From Pacificispira sp002696645 (GTDB lineage: Bacteria; Pseudomonadota; Alphaproteobacteria; UBA8366; Aestuariispiraceae): a DNA stretch of 64,000 nucleotides. The stretch lies in assembly GCF_048892425.1 (NCBI RefSeq), contig NZ_JBLZHU010000007.1:62001-126000 (forward strand), read 5' to 3'. The number at the start of each line of letters is the position of its first letter. The stretch's first letter is position 1. This document shows, piece after piece, positions 26,540-35,175 of the stretch. Position numbers and translations under genes: made by a program. The notes beneath the pieces were generated by a model that saw nothing but the letters and a program-made list of their open reading frames with translations, had not been told where the DNA came from and made no database searches.

Positions 26540-27697
26540 TCAGCCCTTTGACCAGGCTATAAGCGCCTCTGCAGCGGCGCTCACTTCCTGCCTAGTGCCT
26601 GCAAAGGAAAACCGCACCGTACGATTGCCCCGCACGGCATCAAAATCCAATCCAGGCGTGATCGCGACGCCGGTTTCTTTCAGGATACGGGCACAGAATT
26701 CCACACTGTCATCGGTCCGGTCGCTGACATCCGCATAGATGTAGAATGCCCCATCAGATGGGGCCAGATCTGTAAACCCGGCTTTCGGCAATTCCTGCAA
26801 CAGCAAGCGCCGATTTTCCGCATAGCGTTCAATATTGGCCTGTAATTCCTCCTGGCAGTCAAAGGCCGCAACGGCGGCAAGCTGACTAAGGGTCGGGGGG
26901 GAAATAAACAGGTTCTGCGCCAGGCTTTCCACCGCCCGCAGCAGATCCGGCGGCACAATCAACCATCCAAGCCGCCAGCCTGTCATACAGAAGTATTTTG
27001 AAAAACTGTTCACTACAATTGCCGAAGGGTCCAATTGCGCCGCTGTGACGGGCTCCATGCCATAGGAGATCCCGTGATAAATTTCGTCAGACACGACGCG
27101 AATACCATTGTCACGACAGCAAGTCAGCAAATCCTGCATTGCCTGTCTGTCCAACATCGTCCCTGTTGGATTTGATGGAGATGCAACGATCAAGCCGTCC
27201 AGCGGACCCTCTTCCAGGGCCTTTTCAATCAGGGCCGGGGTCGGCTGAAACCGTTCCTTGGGTCCTGCTGGCAGCATCACCGGATCAATGCCCAGGGCAT
27301 TTAGAATGTGTCGGTAACAGGGATATCCAGGCTGCGCCAGGGCCACCCGATCACCGGGATCAAAGGCCGACAGAAAGCTTAGGATAAAGCCGCAGGATGA
27401 ACCCGTCGTCACCACAACCTGAGAGGCGGGAACGGAAATACCATAAAAATCCTGATAGTGCCCGGCAATCGCGGCGCGCAAGTCTGGAATGCCCAAAGCT
27501 GTCGTATAGCCAATCCGATCCGTATCCAGCGCCTTATGGGCGGCTGCGATAACGCCTTTTGGGGCAGGCGTTCCGGGTTGGCCGACCTCCAGATGAAAGA
27601 CCGCGTCCCCCTGCTGTTCCCGCTCCGCTGCGGCGCGCATGACTTCCATTACCATAAAGGCGGGAATATGCCCGCGACTGCCAACTTTTAACACCAT
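26540..27697 (-). CDS. Class I/II PLP-dependent aminotransferase
   Basis: A 385-residue fold-type I aminotransferase of the AspC/AlaT-like group. PLP-site features are VTTGSSCGF (phosphate loop), SPSNPTGTM, SDEIYHGISYG with the pyridine-binding aspartate, and the Schiff-base lysine in SFSKYFCMTGWRLGW; the carboxylate-binding arginine lies in VRFSFAGTRQE. The substrate cannot be told from sequence alone. ATG 27697 has AAGGG upstream that overlaps the stop of the gamma-glutamyltransferase homologue, so the pair is translationally coupled. Confidence 0.9.
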   Translation of the reverse strand: MVLKVGSRGHIPAFMVMEVMRAAAEREQQGDAVFHLEVGQPGTPAPKGVIAAAHKALDTDRIGYTTALGIPDLRAAIAGHYQDFYGISVPASQVVVTTGSSCGFILSFLSAFDPGDRVALAQPGYPCYRHILNALGIDPVMLPAGPKERFQPTPALIEKALEEGPLDGLIVASPSNPTGTMLDRQAMQDLLTCCRDNGIRVVSDEIYHGISYGMEPVTAAQLDPSAIVVNSFSKYFCMTGWRLGWLIVPPDLLRAVESLAQNLFISPPTLSQLAAVAAFDCQEELQANIERYAENRRLLLQELPKAGFTDLAPSDGAFYIYADVSDRTDDSVEFCARILKETGVAITPGLDFDAVRGNRTVRFSFAGTRQEVSAAAEALIAWSKG

Positions 27698-27705
27698 CGC
27701 GACCC

Positions 27706-29421
27706 TTAGCCTCCACTCTCATCCGAGAAGGATGAAAGCCCGTAGCCCCGGTTGTCATGCACCACACGGCACAGGGCGGATCGACTGCTGGACCCGGTCA
27801 CCCCATTGGGACAATGAATTGCAGAGGCCTGACCAGGCCAGGTCAGCCGCGAAACAGGATGGCCTCGTGCCGTCAGGGATGCGGCTAAATCGTCGCCCCC
27901 TTCCTTTTCCACCAACACGGCATCTGGAACATCAACCGCCAGGAAACGTGGCTCCGATATGGCCGTATCCAAAGGTTTTCCGGCCAAAAGGGTATCAGCC
28001 ATGATCTGTATCTTGGATGCCGGGGCTAATGGCCCGCCGCCCGTGGCCAGCCCAAACCGAAAGGTTAACGTCCCGGTATTGATGACCATAGCAGGGCTCA
28101 GGCTAAGGGGATTGCGCCCCCGCAAACCGGGCGCTGCGGCCAGCAGAATACCCGTCCCCGGTGCCACCCGTCCGGTGCCAAACGGGTTATACAGCGTCAG
28201 GTCACAGACAACCGCCATCCCGTTGCGATCCACCGCCACAAAACCGGTGCCAGAAATCACCTCCGCCAATTGCCGGCCCTTTGGATCCAGCTCTGCACCG
28301 GGTGTTGCACGGGTTGGTGAATAATTCGCCATCAATCCAGCAACGCGATCCGGATCCAGCACATCTTCCAACGGCAGGGTCGATGAATATCCCTCTCCCA
28401 GCCAGGTTTTGCGATCTGCGGCGGCCCGCTTCATCACCTCTGCCAGCAGATGCGCGCGTTCTTCCGGCGCCGCATCGGCATAGCGGTCATCGTCAATCAA
28501 CATACGCCACATCACGCCCAGCATAGGACCAGCAGCAGCCGGTGGTGGGGCCAGATTTAACTCATCATCCCCAAAGGGAACGATCAGCGGCAAACGCCAT
28601 GTCGGGGTGTAATTGCGCAATTCTTCATATGTTAAACTTCCCCCAGCCTGTTGGACGCCATCCACAATCCGACGGGCCATGGCCCCATTATAAAAGGTAC
28701 CTGCTCCTCCGGCCCGTATCTGTCCCAACACAGCACCCAATTCGGGTTGGCTGAGTATATCACCTTCCCCGACCAGCCGACCAGACGGGGCGAAAATGGC
28801 ACGTGCAGCAGGTTCACCATATAACGGCTCAGCAGCCCGCGACATTTCAACCGCAAGCGCCCGGGAAACACGATGCCCCAACCGCGCCATGCGTTCTGCG
28901 GGGGAAACGACCCCAGACCAGGGAAACTGACCATAGCGCGCATGCAGGGCAGCCATTCCCCGCACCAGTGTTGGAATGGCAGACGGTCGATCACCCCCGG
29001 CACCGGTTCCAGCGGGCGGAATGAAATCAATGACTTCGGTAACGCCAATCGCCCCATCATGCACAATACAAACGCCACCGCCGCCCAGGCTGATCGCAGA
29101 AGGATAACTGACCGACAGGGCAAAACTGATCGCCACGGCCGCATCTGCCGCATTTCCACCAGCAGTCAGAACATCCCGCCCGATCAGGGCCGCATTTGGT
29201 TCTTCCGCAACAACACCACCAAAGAAACCGCGAACATAGCCCGCAACGCCATATTCGACATCCGTGGTCCCCGTGCATCCTTGCAAAACCAAAGCGCTGG
29301 CAAGCATCGCCGCCACGGTTTTTGGCAATCGCCATTTGAACCTGCTGCGGGAACACACTACGTTAGAAGCGAACGGGGTCGCGGGTGCGGCCATGGACCT
29401 TTTGGCTGGAGCATCAAACAA
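27706..29421 (-). CDS. Divergent gamma-glutamyltransferase-fold lipoprotein
   Basis: A 571-residue member of the gamma-glutamyltranspeptidase family (Ntn hydrolases that autocleave at a threonine). A lipobox LQGC near residue 49 suggests a membrane-anchored periplasmic protein with an unusually long n-region. Family blocks are GGNAADAAVAISFALSV, LGGGGVCIVHDG, PPPAAAGPM and the small-subunit start SGTGFVAVDRNG. Here Gly391-Thr392 stands where E. coli has Thr391-Thr392, and the arginine of DFREMAP is replaced (DFIPPAG). The TTG start at 29421 has AGGAGG ten bases upstream. Enzymatic activity is doubtful or altered. Confidence 0.8.
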   Translation of the reverse strand: MFDAPAKRSMAAPATPFASNVVCSRSRFKWRLPKTVAAMLASALVLQGCTGTTDVEYGVAGYVRGFFGGVVAEEPNAALIGRDVLTAGGNAADAAVAISFALSVSYPSAISLGGGGVCIVHDGAIGVTEVIDFIPPAGTGAGGDRPSAIPTLVRGMAALHARYGQFPWSGVVSPAERMARLGHRVSRALAVEMSRAAEPLYGEPAARAIFAPSGRLVGEGDILSQPELGAVLGQIRAGGAGTFYNGAMARRIVDGVQQAGGSLTYEELRNYTPTWRLPLIVPFGDDELNLAPPPAAAGPMLGVMWRMLIDDDRYADAAPEERAHLLAEVMKRAAADRKTWLGEGYSSTLPLEDVLDPDRVAGLMANYSPTRATPGAELDPKGRQLAEVISGTGFVAVDRNGMAVVCDLTLYNPFGTGRVAPGTGILLAAAPGLRGRNPLSLSPAMVINTGTLTFRFGLATGGGPLAPASKIQIMADTLLAGKPLDTAISEPRFLAVDVPDAVLVEKEGGDDLAASLTARGHPVSRLTWPGQASAIHCPNGVTGSSSRSALCRVVHDNRGYGLSSFSDESGG

Positions 29422-29423
29422 GG

Positions 29424-30818
29424 ATGCAATTCCTCCTTAAAATGCCGCTGGGGCGGCGTCGGGTATCAAACGTCGCAACGCGCGTTTTCCTGTGCTTGGC
29501 AATTCTGTTTTCAAGCGTCGCTGGGAGTGTGCCTTTTTCCCCGGCGCATGCGCAAGGCCGAGATATCAGTTTTATCCGCGACACCGAAGTTGAAAACACC
29601 ATTCGGTTTTATCTGCAACGCATTTTTGAGGCTGCAGGGGTAGATGCCAGTTCGATCCAGATTCATCTGATTAATGACAGCCGTCTGAATGCTTTTGTGG
29701 CAGGTGGACAGCGCATTTTTATCAATACGGGTCTTTTAATCACAGCCGATGAGCCCGGCGAGGTAATCGGCGTTCTGGCGCACGAATTGGGCCATATTAC
29801 TGGCGGACATTTATCAAAATTCAAGGGCACTATCGAGAATGCGCAGGCTGCTGCCATTGCGGGCATGCTGTTGGGACTGGGCGCAGCGCTGGCAACCGGC
29901 GATGGGCAGGCCGCTGCGGCAGGGGCCACCTTGGGCCAACAAATCGGGGAACGCAGCTTTCTGTCCTATTCCCGCGCCAACGAGCAGGCGGCAGATCAGG
30001 CCGCCATGACCTTTCTGGACGAAGCGGGAATTTCTGCGAAAGGCATGTTGGATTTCATGCATATCCTGCAATCCCAAGACCGCCTATACAGTGCAGGGGC
30101 CAATCCCTATACCCGCACACACCCGCTGACCGAAGACCGCATCCTTTTTGTTCAGAACCATGTCGACACCTCCCCCGTCAGTGCCGCAAAGCTGCCCCCG
30201 GAATATTTAGCTGTGCATCTGCGTATGCGCGCAAAACTGGAGGCTTATCTGACGCCAAAAGACGCGCTGAGAGATTATCCCGTCAGCGATACCTCTGTTC
30301 CCGCTCATTACGCCCGATCCATCGCCTATATGGAATTGTTCAAGCTGGACGAATCCTTGAAGGAGATTGATACGCTGTTGGCGGACAGTCCCAAGGATCC
30401 TTTCTTCCTGGAGACCAAAGGCGATATCCTCAGACGATCAGGAAAACTGGCGGAGGCGACAGAAAGCTATCGCGCCGCCATAGAGATCCTTCCCTGGGCG
30501 GCATTGGTTCGAACGACCTTGGGCGAGACCCTGTTGCAGCTTGGCGGCGAGGCGAATGTTCAGGAAGCCCTGGATAACGCCAATATCGCACTGTCGTATG
30601 AACCCGACATGATCCGTGCATGGAACGTCAAAGGGCAGGCGCATCAAAATCGCGGAGAAACCGGCATGGTCCTGCTGACCCAGGCGGAGGTTGCCCATCG
30701 AAAAGGCGAGAAAGAACAGGCCAAGGCGCTGGCGACACGGGCGATGGAAGCCTTGCCAAAGGAATCAGCTTCCTGGATTCAGGCGCAAGACATCATCTAT
30801 CGCGCGGATGATAAATAG
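29424..30818 (+). CDS. Periplasmic M48 metalloprotease with TPR repeats (BepA-like)
   Basis: A 464-residue exported zinc protease resembling BepA/YfgC, which clears stalled outer-membrane proteins such as LptD. After a signal peptide (cleavage near SPAHAQ) comes the M48 domain with His120-Glu-x-x-His124 (LAHELGHITGGHL) and the third-ligand region SRANEQAADQAA. Residues from about 300 to the end hold TPR-like helices (DSLKEIDTLLADSPKDPFFLE, for example). The start is uncertain: ATG 29424 (GGAG twelve bases upstream), ATG 29442 or GTG 29385. It faces the GGT-like gene head to head with almost no gap. Confidence 0.85.
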   Translation: MQFLLKMPLGRRRVSNVATRVFLCLAILFSSVAGSVPFSPAHAQGRDISFIRDTEVENTIRFYLQRIFEAAGVDASSIQIHLINDSRLNAFVAGGQRIFINTGLLITADEPGEVIGVLAHELGHITGGHLSKFKGTIENAQAAAIAGMLLGLGAALATGDGQAAAAGATLGQQIGERSFLSYSRANEQAADQAAMTFLDEAGISAKGMLDFMHILQSQDRLYSAGANPYTRTHPLTEDRILFVQNHVDTSPVSAAKLPPEYLAVHLRMRAKLEAYLTPKDALRDYPVSDTSVPAHYARSIAYMELFKLDESLKEIDTLLADSPKDPFFLETKGDILRRSGKLAEATESYRAAIEILPWAALVRTTLGETLLQLGGEANVQEALDNANIALSYEPDMIRAWNVKGQAHQNRGETGMVLLTQAEVAHRKGEKEQAKALATRAMEALPKESASWIQAQDIIYRADDK

Positions 30819-30949
30819 CGAATGATCAAAGCTTCGTGACAATGCACAGGTGGGTGACTGAAAGACTTGGCCCAGCCTGCATTTCCAACTAAACCCATGA
30901 TAAATTAAACCTTATAAACGTGAAGTCTACAGACAGGAATCTTTAGTCA

Positions 30950-31735
30950 ATGATACGACAACCCCTTCATGCGGCAATCGGAAACCCCTATCGCGCGCTG
31001 TGTCTTGCGATGCTGGCGCTTGTGACAATGGTCGCCATTTCCGTCCCCTCAGCGCGCGCGCAGGATGCGGTTGACCCGGCAGAACGTCAGCGTATCGAAG
31101 GCATTGTTCATGATTACCTGATGGCCAATCCAGAAGTAATCCTGGAGGCAATCCGGTCCTTGGAAGAACGGCAACAGGCCGCCAAGGAGCAACAACGCGA
31201 TAGCATAATTGATCAAGTGGTCCCGACACTGACCGCCAGTCCCTTAACGCCCACTTTCGGCGCGGATGACAGCGATGTCGTGATGGTGGAATTTTTCGAC
31301 TATCAATGCGGCTATTGCAAACGCCTCCATCCCGGTGTGCAAAAGTTGATGAAAGAAGACCAAAAGCTGAAGGTCATTTTCGCGGAATTGCCCATTCTGG
31401 GCCCGGCCTCTTTGGTTGCGTCCCGCGCGGCGCTTGCCTCACAGGAGCAGGGGAAATACCTGGAATTTCATGATGCCATGATGGGTCATCAGGGTCAGCT
31501 AAGCGACGAGGTCATCTTTGATATCGCCGATGAAGTGGGCTTGGATGTTGCACAACTGAAAGACGACATGAATGCCCCGAAAGTGATGCAATATCTGGCC
31601 ATGATCCGCAGTATTTCGGAAAGCCTGGATATTCGCGGAACACCGGCAATGGTGATCGGCAAGAACTTCGTTGGGGGGTATGTCCCCTATGAAAAACTTC
31701 AGGAAATTGTCGAACAGGTTCGCGCCGAAGGATGA
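30950..31735 (+). CDS. DsbA-family thiol:disulfide oxidoreductase
   Basis: A 261-residue periplasmic thioredoxin-fold protein. A long signal sequence ends near ARAQD; residues 40-90 are a helical N-terminal extension as in ScsC-type proteins, which use it for oligomerisation. The active site is Cys120-Gly-Tyr-Cys123 (DYQCGYCKRL) and the cis-proline lies in IRGTPAMVIG. Such proteins oxidise, isomerise or reduce disulfides depending on their partner; no DsbB or ScsB is visible here. The stop overlaps the sfsA start (ATGA). Confidence 0.88.
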   Translation: MIRQPLHAAIGNPYRALCLAMLALVTMVAISVPSARAQDAVDPAERQRIEGIVHDYLMANPEVILEAIRSLEERQQAAKEQQRDSIIDQVVPTLTASPLTPTFGADDSDVVMVEFFDYQCGYCKRLHPGVQKLMKEDQKLKVIFAELPILGPASLVASRAALASQEQGKYLEFHDAMMGHQGQLSDEVIFDIADEVGLDVAQLKDDMNAPKVMQYLAMIRSISESLDIRGTPAMVIGKNFVGGYVPYEKLQEIVEQVRAEG

Positions 31736-32466
31736 CGCTGCGCTATCCGGAACCCTTGATCGAAGCCCGCCTGATCAAGCGCTACAAACGATTTCTGGCC
31801 GATATCGCCTTTCCCGATGGCAGCGAAGGGATCGCCCATTGTGGCAATCCGGGCTCCATGATGGGATTGGCCGATCCCGGCAGCCGGGTGTGGTTATCGC
31901 CCAATCGAAACCCGACGGCGAAACTGGCCTGGCGCTGGGAAATTGCGACACAAGTCTGTCCAGACGGTCCCGCAGCTGTAGGCATCAACACCAATCTGGC
32001 CAATCGTATCGTTGAATCGGCAATCCGTACCGGCCAGATCAAACCCTTATCGGGCTACAGCGATATGCGCCGCGAGGTCCGCTATGGCAGCCGTAACAGT
32101 CGCATTGATCTGTTGCTGGAAGACCAGGAACGGTCCCCCTGTTATGTTGAAATTAAAAGTGTGACATTGCGCCGCCCCGACGGCCCGGACCCGGCAGCGG
32201 CGCAATTCCCGGATGCAAAGACCGAACGAGGCGCCAAGCACCTGGCGGAACTGTCTGATATTGTTTCAGAAGGCGCACGCGCCGTGATGCTGTATCTTGT
32301 ACAACGCAGCGATTGCACCCATTTCAGCCTGGCCCAGGATATCGACCCCGCTTATGCCGTGGCCTTTGCGCAAGCAAAGGCTGCAGGGGTCGAAGCATTA
32401 TGCTATGATTGCATCGTGACGCCAGAGGGCATAAAACTTAACTCTCCTGTACCGCTGCGGGTCTAG
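31732..32466 (+). CDS. sfsA: SfsA family DNA-binding/nuclease-fold protein
   Basis: A 244-residue SfsA homologue. The conserved blocks HCGNPGSMMGL, GINTNLANRIV, RNSRIDLLLED with CYVEIKSVTL, and FPDAKTERGAKHLAEL are all present; the D...ExK arrangement (IDLLLE, VEIKS) gives a PD-(D/E)XK-like core. SfsA was named for maltose effects in E. coli, and its biochemical role is not settled. It overlaps the dsbA-like gene by four bases and is followed by map, a gene order often seen in alphaproteobacteria. Confidence 0.92.
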   Translation: MTLRYPEPLIEARLIKRYKRFLADIAFPDGSEGIAHCGNPGSMMGLADPGSRVWLSPNRNPTAKLAWRWEIATQVCPDGPAAVGINTNLANRIVESAIRTGQIKPLSGYSDMRREVRYGSRNSRIDLLLEDQERSPCYVEIKSVTLRRPDGPDPAAAQFPDAKTERGAKHLAELSDIVSEGARAVMLYLVQRSDCTHFSLAQDIDPAYAVAFAQAKAAGVEALCYDCIVTPEGIKLNSPVPLRV

Positions 32467-32545
32467 CCCCGCGCGTTTTAACAATTTGCGCTGCCGGGAT
32501 CTGGATTGCTTCCATTTGACCCCGCGCGCAATCAAGCAACGGATC

Positions 32546-33361
32546 ATGACTGACATGCTGTACAATACCGAAGCAGGCCGCATTAAACTGCACGACGCGG
32601 CAGATTTTGAATCGATGCGCCAAGCCGGACGTCTGGCCGCGGAAACGCTGGACTTTATCACGCCCTATGTGGTGCCCGGCGTGTCGACTGGCGAACTGGA
32701 CCGTCTGTGCCATGAATTCATTACAGATAATGGTGCCATTCCGGCCCCGCTGAACTATCGCGGTTTTCCAAAATCGATCTGCACCAGCGTCAATCACGTC
32801 GTGTGCCATGGCATACCAGATGACAATAAGAAGCTGATGAATGGCGATATCATCAATATTGATATCACCGTTATTCTGGACGGCTGGCATGGCGATACCA
32901 GCCGCATGTTCCCAGTGGGCGACAAGGTGCCGGTCAAGGCAACGAAGCTGATCGATGTCACCTATACATCCATGATGATGGCGATCGAAGCGGTAAAACC
33001 CGGTATGCGCCTGGGCGATATCGGTCATATCATTCAACGCTATGCAGAGGCTCAGCGCTTCTCTGTCGTGCGGGATTTCTGTGGTCATGGATTGGGCCGC
33101 GTTTTCCATGATGCCCCCAGCGTGCTGCATTATGGCGAGCCCGATACCGGAATCGAACTGCGACAGGGTATGTTTTTCACCATCGAGCCGATGATCAATG
33201 CCGGGAAGTACCCCGTAAAAACCCTGGATGATGGTTGGACGGCTGTTACCAAGGACCGCTCTCTGTCGGCCCAGTTTGAACATTCCATCGGCGTGACCGG
33301 CACGGGCGTGGAGATTTTCACGAAATCCCCGAAAGGCTGGGACAAGCCCCCCTACCTGTAA
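32546..33361 (+). CDS. map: Methionine aminopeptidase type I
   Basis: Removes the initiator methionine from nascent proteins. The 271-residue enzyme shows the five metal ligands in order: NIDITVILDGWHGDTSRMF (two aspartates), CGHGLGRVFHDAP (His), FFTIEPMI (Glu) and AQFEHSIGVT (Glu). The frame is open 20 codons upstream, but ATG 32546 fits the family N-terminus (MTDMLYNTEAGRI). It lies 79 bases after sfsA and 47 bases before radC, in one apparent transcript. Confidence 0.95.
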   Translation: MTDMLYNTEAGRIKLHDAADFESMRQAGRLAAETLDFITPYVVPGVSTGELDRLCHEFITDNGAIPAPLNYRGFPKSICTSVNHVVCHGIPDDNKKLMNGDIINIDITVILDGWHGDTSRMFPVGDKVPVKATKLIDVTYTSMMMAIEAVKPGMRLGDIGHIIQRYAEAQRFSVVRDFCGHGLGRVFHDAPSVLHYGEPDTGIELRQGMFFTIEPMINAGKYPVKTLDDGWTAVTKDRSLSAQFEHSIGVTGTGVEIFTKSPKGWDKPPYL

Positions 33362-33408
33362 GTCAGACCTTCTGACCGGACCAACGCACAACGCGGGATG
33401 CCCCTTCT

Positions 33409-34116
33409 ATGACCGATGATGCTCCCCGGGTGGATAAACCTGAAAAGCCCCACCACCTGGAGCATAGAAAGCGCCTTAGAACTCGCTTTCTGAAGGACAT
33501 GGGCGCGCATATGGAAGACTATGAGTTGCTGGAGCTTTTGTTATGCCAGACCATTCCGCGCCGCGATGTTAAACCCCTGGCAAAATCCCTGATCACGAAG
33601 TTTGGCAGCTTTGGCGGTGTCTTGTCGGCGGATACGGCACGATTGGCCGCCGAGCCCGGCCTGGGAGAGACCTCTGTCGTCGGATTAAAGATTGTACAAC
33701 AGTCCGTCATTCGATTGTTGCGCCAGGAAATTGAAGGCGCGCATGTGCTTTCTTCCTGGCAGGCGGTGGTGGACTATTGCCGCGCTGCGATGGGTCGAGA
33801 GAAGATCGAACAGTTCCGGCTGTTGTTCCTGGACAATCGAAACCGCCTGATGGCAGACGAGGTGCAACAGCGCGGCACCGTGAACCATACGCCGCTATAC
33901 CCCCGCGAAGTTGTGAAACGTGCCCTGGAATTGGGGGCCAGCGCCCTGATCATGGTGCATAATCACCCGTCCGGCGACCCGACCCCCTCCAAAGCCGATA
34001 TCGACATGACACGCGATGTGCGCGACGCCCTGTCCAAAGTGGATATTCGACTGCACGACCATATCATCGTTGCCAAATCAGAGTTCCGCAGTCTGAAGAC
34101 CGACGGTTACATTTAA
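33409..34116 (+). CDS. radC: RadC-family JAB-domain protein
   Basis: A 235-residue RadC (UPF0758) protein. The N-terminal helix-hairpin-helix-like part (DYELLELLLCQTIPRRDVKP) precedes a JAB/MPN metallo-domain with HNHPSGDPTPSKADIDMT, the JAMM zinc motif. Despite the name, a direct DNA repair role of RadC has been withdrawn, and its true function is unresolved. The start ATG is 47 bases after map. The 3' end overlaps the LysR gene stop by four bases, tail to tail. Confidence 0.93.
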   Translation: MTDDAPRVDKPEKPHHLEHRKRLRTRFLKDMGAHMEDYELLELLLCQTIPRRDVKPLAKSLITKFGSFGGVLSADTARLAAEPGLGETSVVGLKIVQQSVIRLLRQEIEGAHVLSSWQAVVDYCRAAMGREKIEQFRLLFLDNRNRLMADEVQQRGTVNHTPLYPREVVKRALELGASALIMVHNHPSGDPTPSKADIDMTRDVRDALSKVDIRLHDHIIVAKSEFRSLKTDGYI

Positions 34117-35060
34117 AGCAGGTTAGCGAGATCCAGTTCGGGATACAGGGTGTCCACCGCCCGCATATCCTTATGCAACTCAGTGATAATCCAATCCTGC
34201 ACCTTCATCACGATTGACCGTGTGGGTTTGTCGCGCAGGCGCAGCATCTGGCATTTTCGATCCGTAATCCGCACCTGATTGCGTTCAGGCACCAATGCCT
34301 GTGTGCGCAGCCAATGGGCAACAACATTCAACCAGCCCAAGGCAACCCCCTGGCCCAGCAGGGCTGCCTGGACAACGATGGCATAGTCTGAAAAGACCAT
34401 TGAATGATCAACTTCCCCCTGCTTGCCCGAGGTAAAGAAACTGGACCAGTCCGGTTGCGCATCGCTGAGATTGATGGTTGAGATTGGAGCCCGCTTGGTG
34501 CCCTGCCCGCTGGTCCTATGACTTTCCAAATAAGATGGCGTACAAATCGGGATTAGAATTTCCGGCATGATATAGGCGGCTTCATGCCGGGAATCCGCAC
34601 CGTCTGCATAGCGCATTCCAAGGTCGACATCATTCACTGTCCCGGCAATGGGACCCATCATCAGATGGAAGCGCAGTTCAACCCCTGGAAAAGCCTCCTT
34701 GAACCGGGTCATCCGCGGCATCACCCAATGCGTGGTAAAGGCTGTAGATACAGACAGGGTGACGGTTTCCACCCCACCCCGCCGGTCTTCGATTTCCCGA
34801 AGCGCATTTTCGATACCGGAAAAGCCCCGTGCGATGGCATCGAACAGGATCTGACCCGCCGGCGTCAAATCCACACCCCCGGGGCGGCGCAAGAAAAGGG
34901 GGCTGTCCAGATGATCCTCCAACCGGGAGATCATCCGACTGACTGCGGCCGGTGTTACATTCAACTCCTCTGCCGCTTTTGAGAAATTGCCACAGCGACC
35001 CGCAGCCTCAAAAGTGAAGAGCCCGTTCATTGAAGGCACTGATCGTCGCAGCTTTGTCAT
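34113..35060 (-). CDS. LysR-family transcriptional regulator (GcvA-like)
   Basis: A 315-residue LTTR. The N-terminal winged helix-turn-helix reads FTFEAAGRCGNFSKAAEELNVTPAAVSRMISRLED, followed by the effector-binding domain (about 95-300) of the GcvA-like type. It is divergent from the HAD gene, and a perfect 15-base T-N11-A palindrome covers its own start codon, so autoregulation and control of the HAD/GMC/creatinase genes are likely. The effector may be a substrate of that cluster. Confidence 0.92.
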   Translation of the reverse strand: MTKLRRSVPSMNGLFTFEAAGRCGNFSKAAEELNVTPAAVSRMISRLEDHLDSPLFLRRPGGVDLTPAGQILFDAIARGFSGIENALREIEDRRGGVETVTLSVSTAFTTHWVMPRMTRFKEAFPGVELRFHLMMGPIAGTVNDVDLGMRYADGADSRHEAAYIMPEILIPICTPSYLESHRTSGQGTKRAPISTINLSDAQPDWSSFFTSGKQGEVDHSMVFSDYAIVVQAALLGQGVALGWLNVVAHWLRTQALVPERNQVRITDRKCQMLRLRDKPTRSIVMKVQDWIITELHKDMRAVDTLYPELDLANLL

Positions 35061-35073
35061 TACATGATGTAAT
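35059..35073. promoter_or_regulatory. LysR-type operator palindrome (T-N11-A)
   Basis: The sequence ATTACATGATGTAAT is a perfect inverted repeat of 7-base arms around one G and contains the T-N11-A pattern of LysR-type boxes. It overlaps the ATG of the LysR gene at 35058-35060 and faces the divergent HAD gene. A position over the start codon fits repression of the regulator's own gene; whether it is also the activation site for the rightward operon is inference. Confidence 0.6.
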
Positions 35074-35175
35074 ACCGATCAGAACTTTTTTTCAATTGCG
35101 AAGAAAGCCGTTCCGCAGTCAGTTTCAAATAAGGCAGCTTTGAATAAGACATTTTACTTACAAGGAAATGAAGCG

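Noticed and set aside
32438..33391. 317-codon minus-strand open frame over map
   Set aside because: Antisense shadow of methionine aminopeptidase without recognisable domains.
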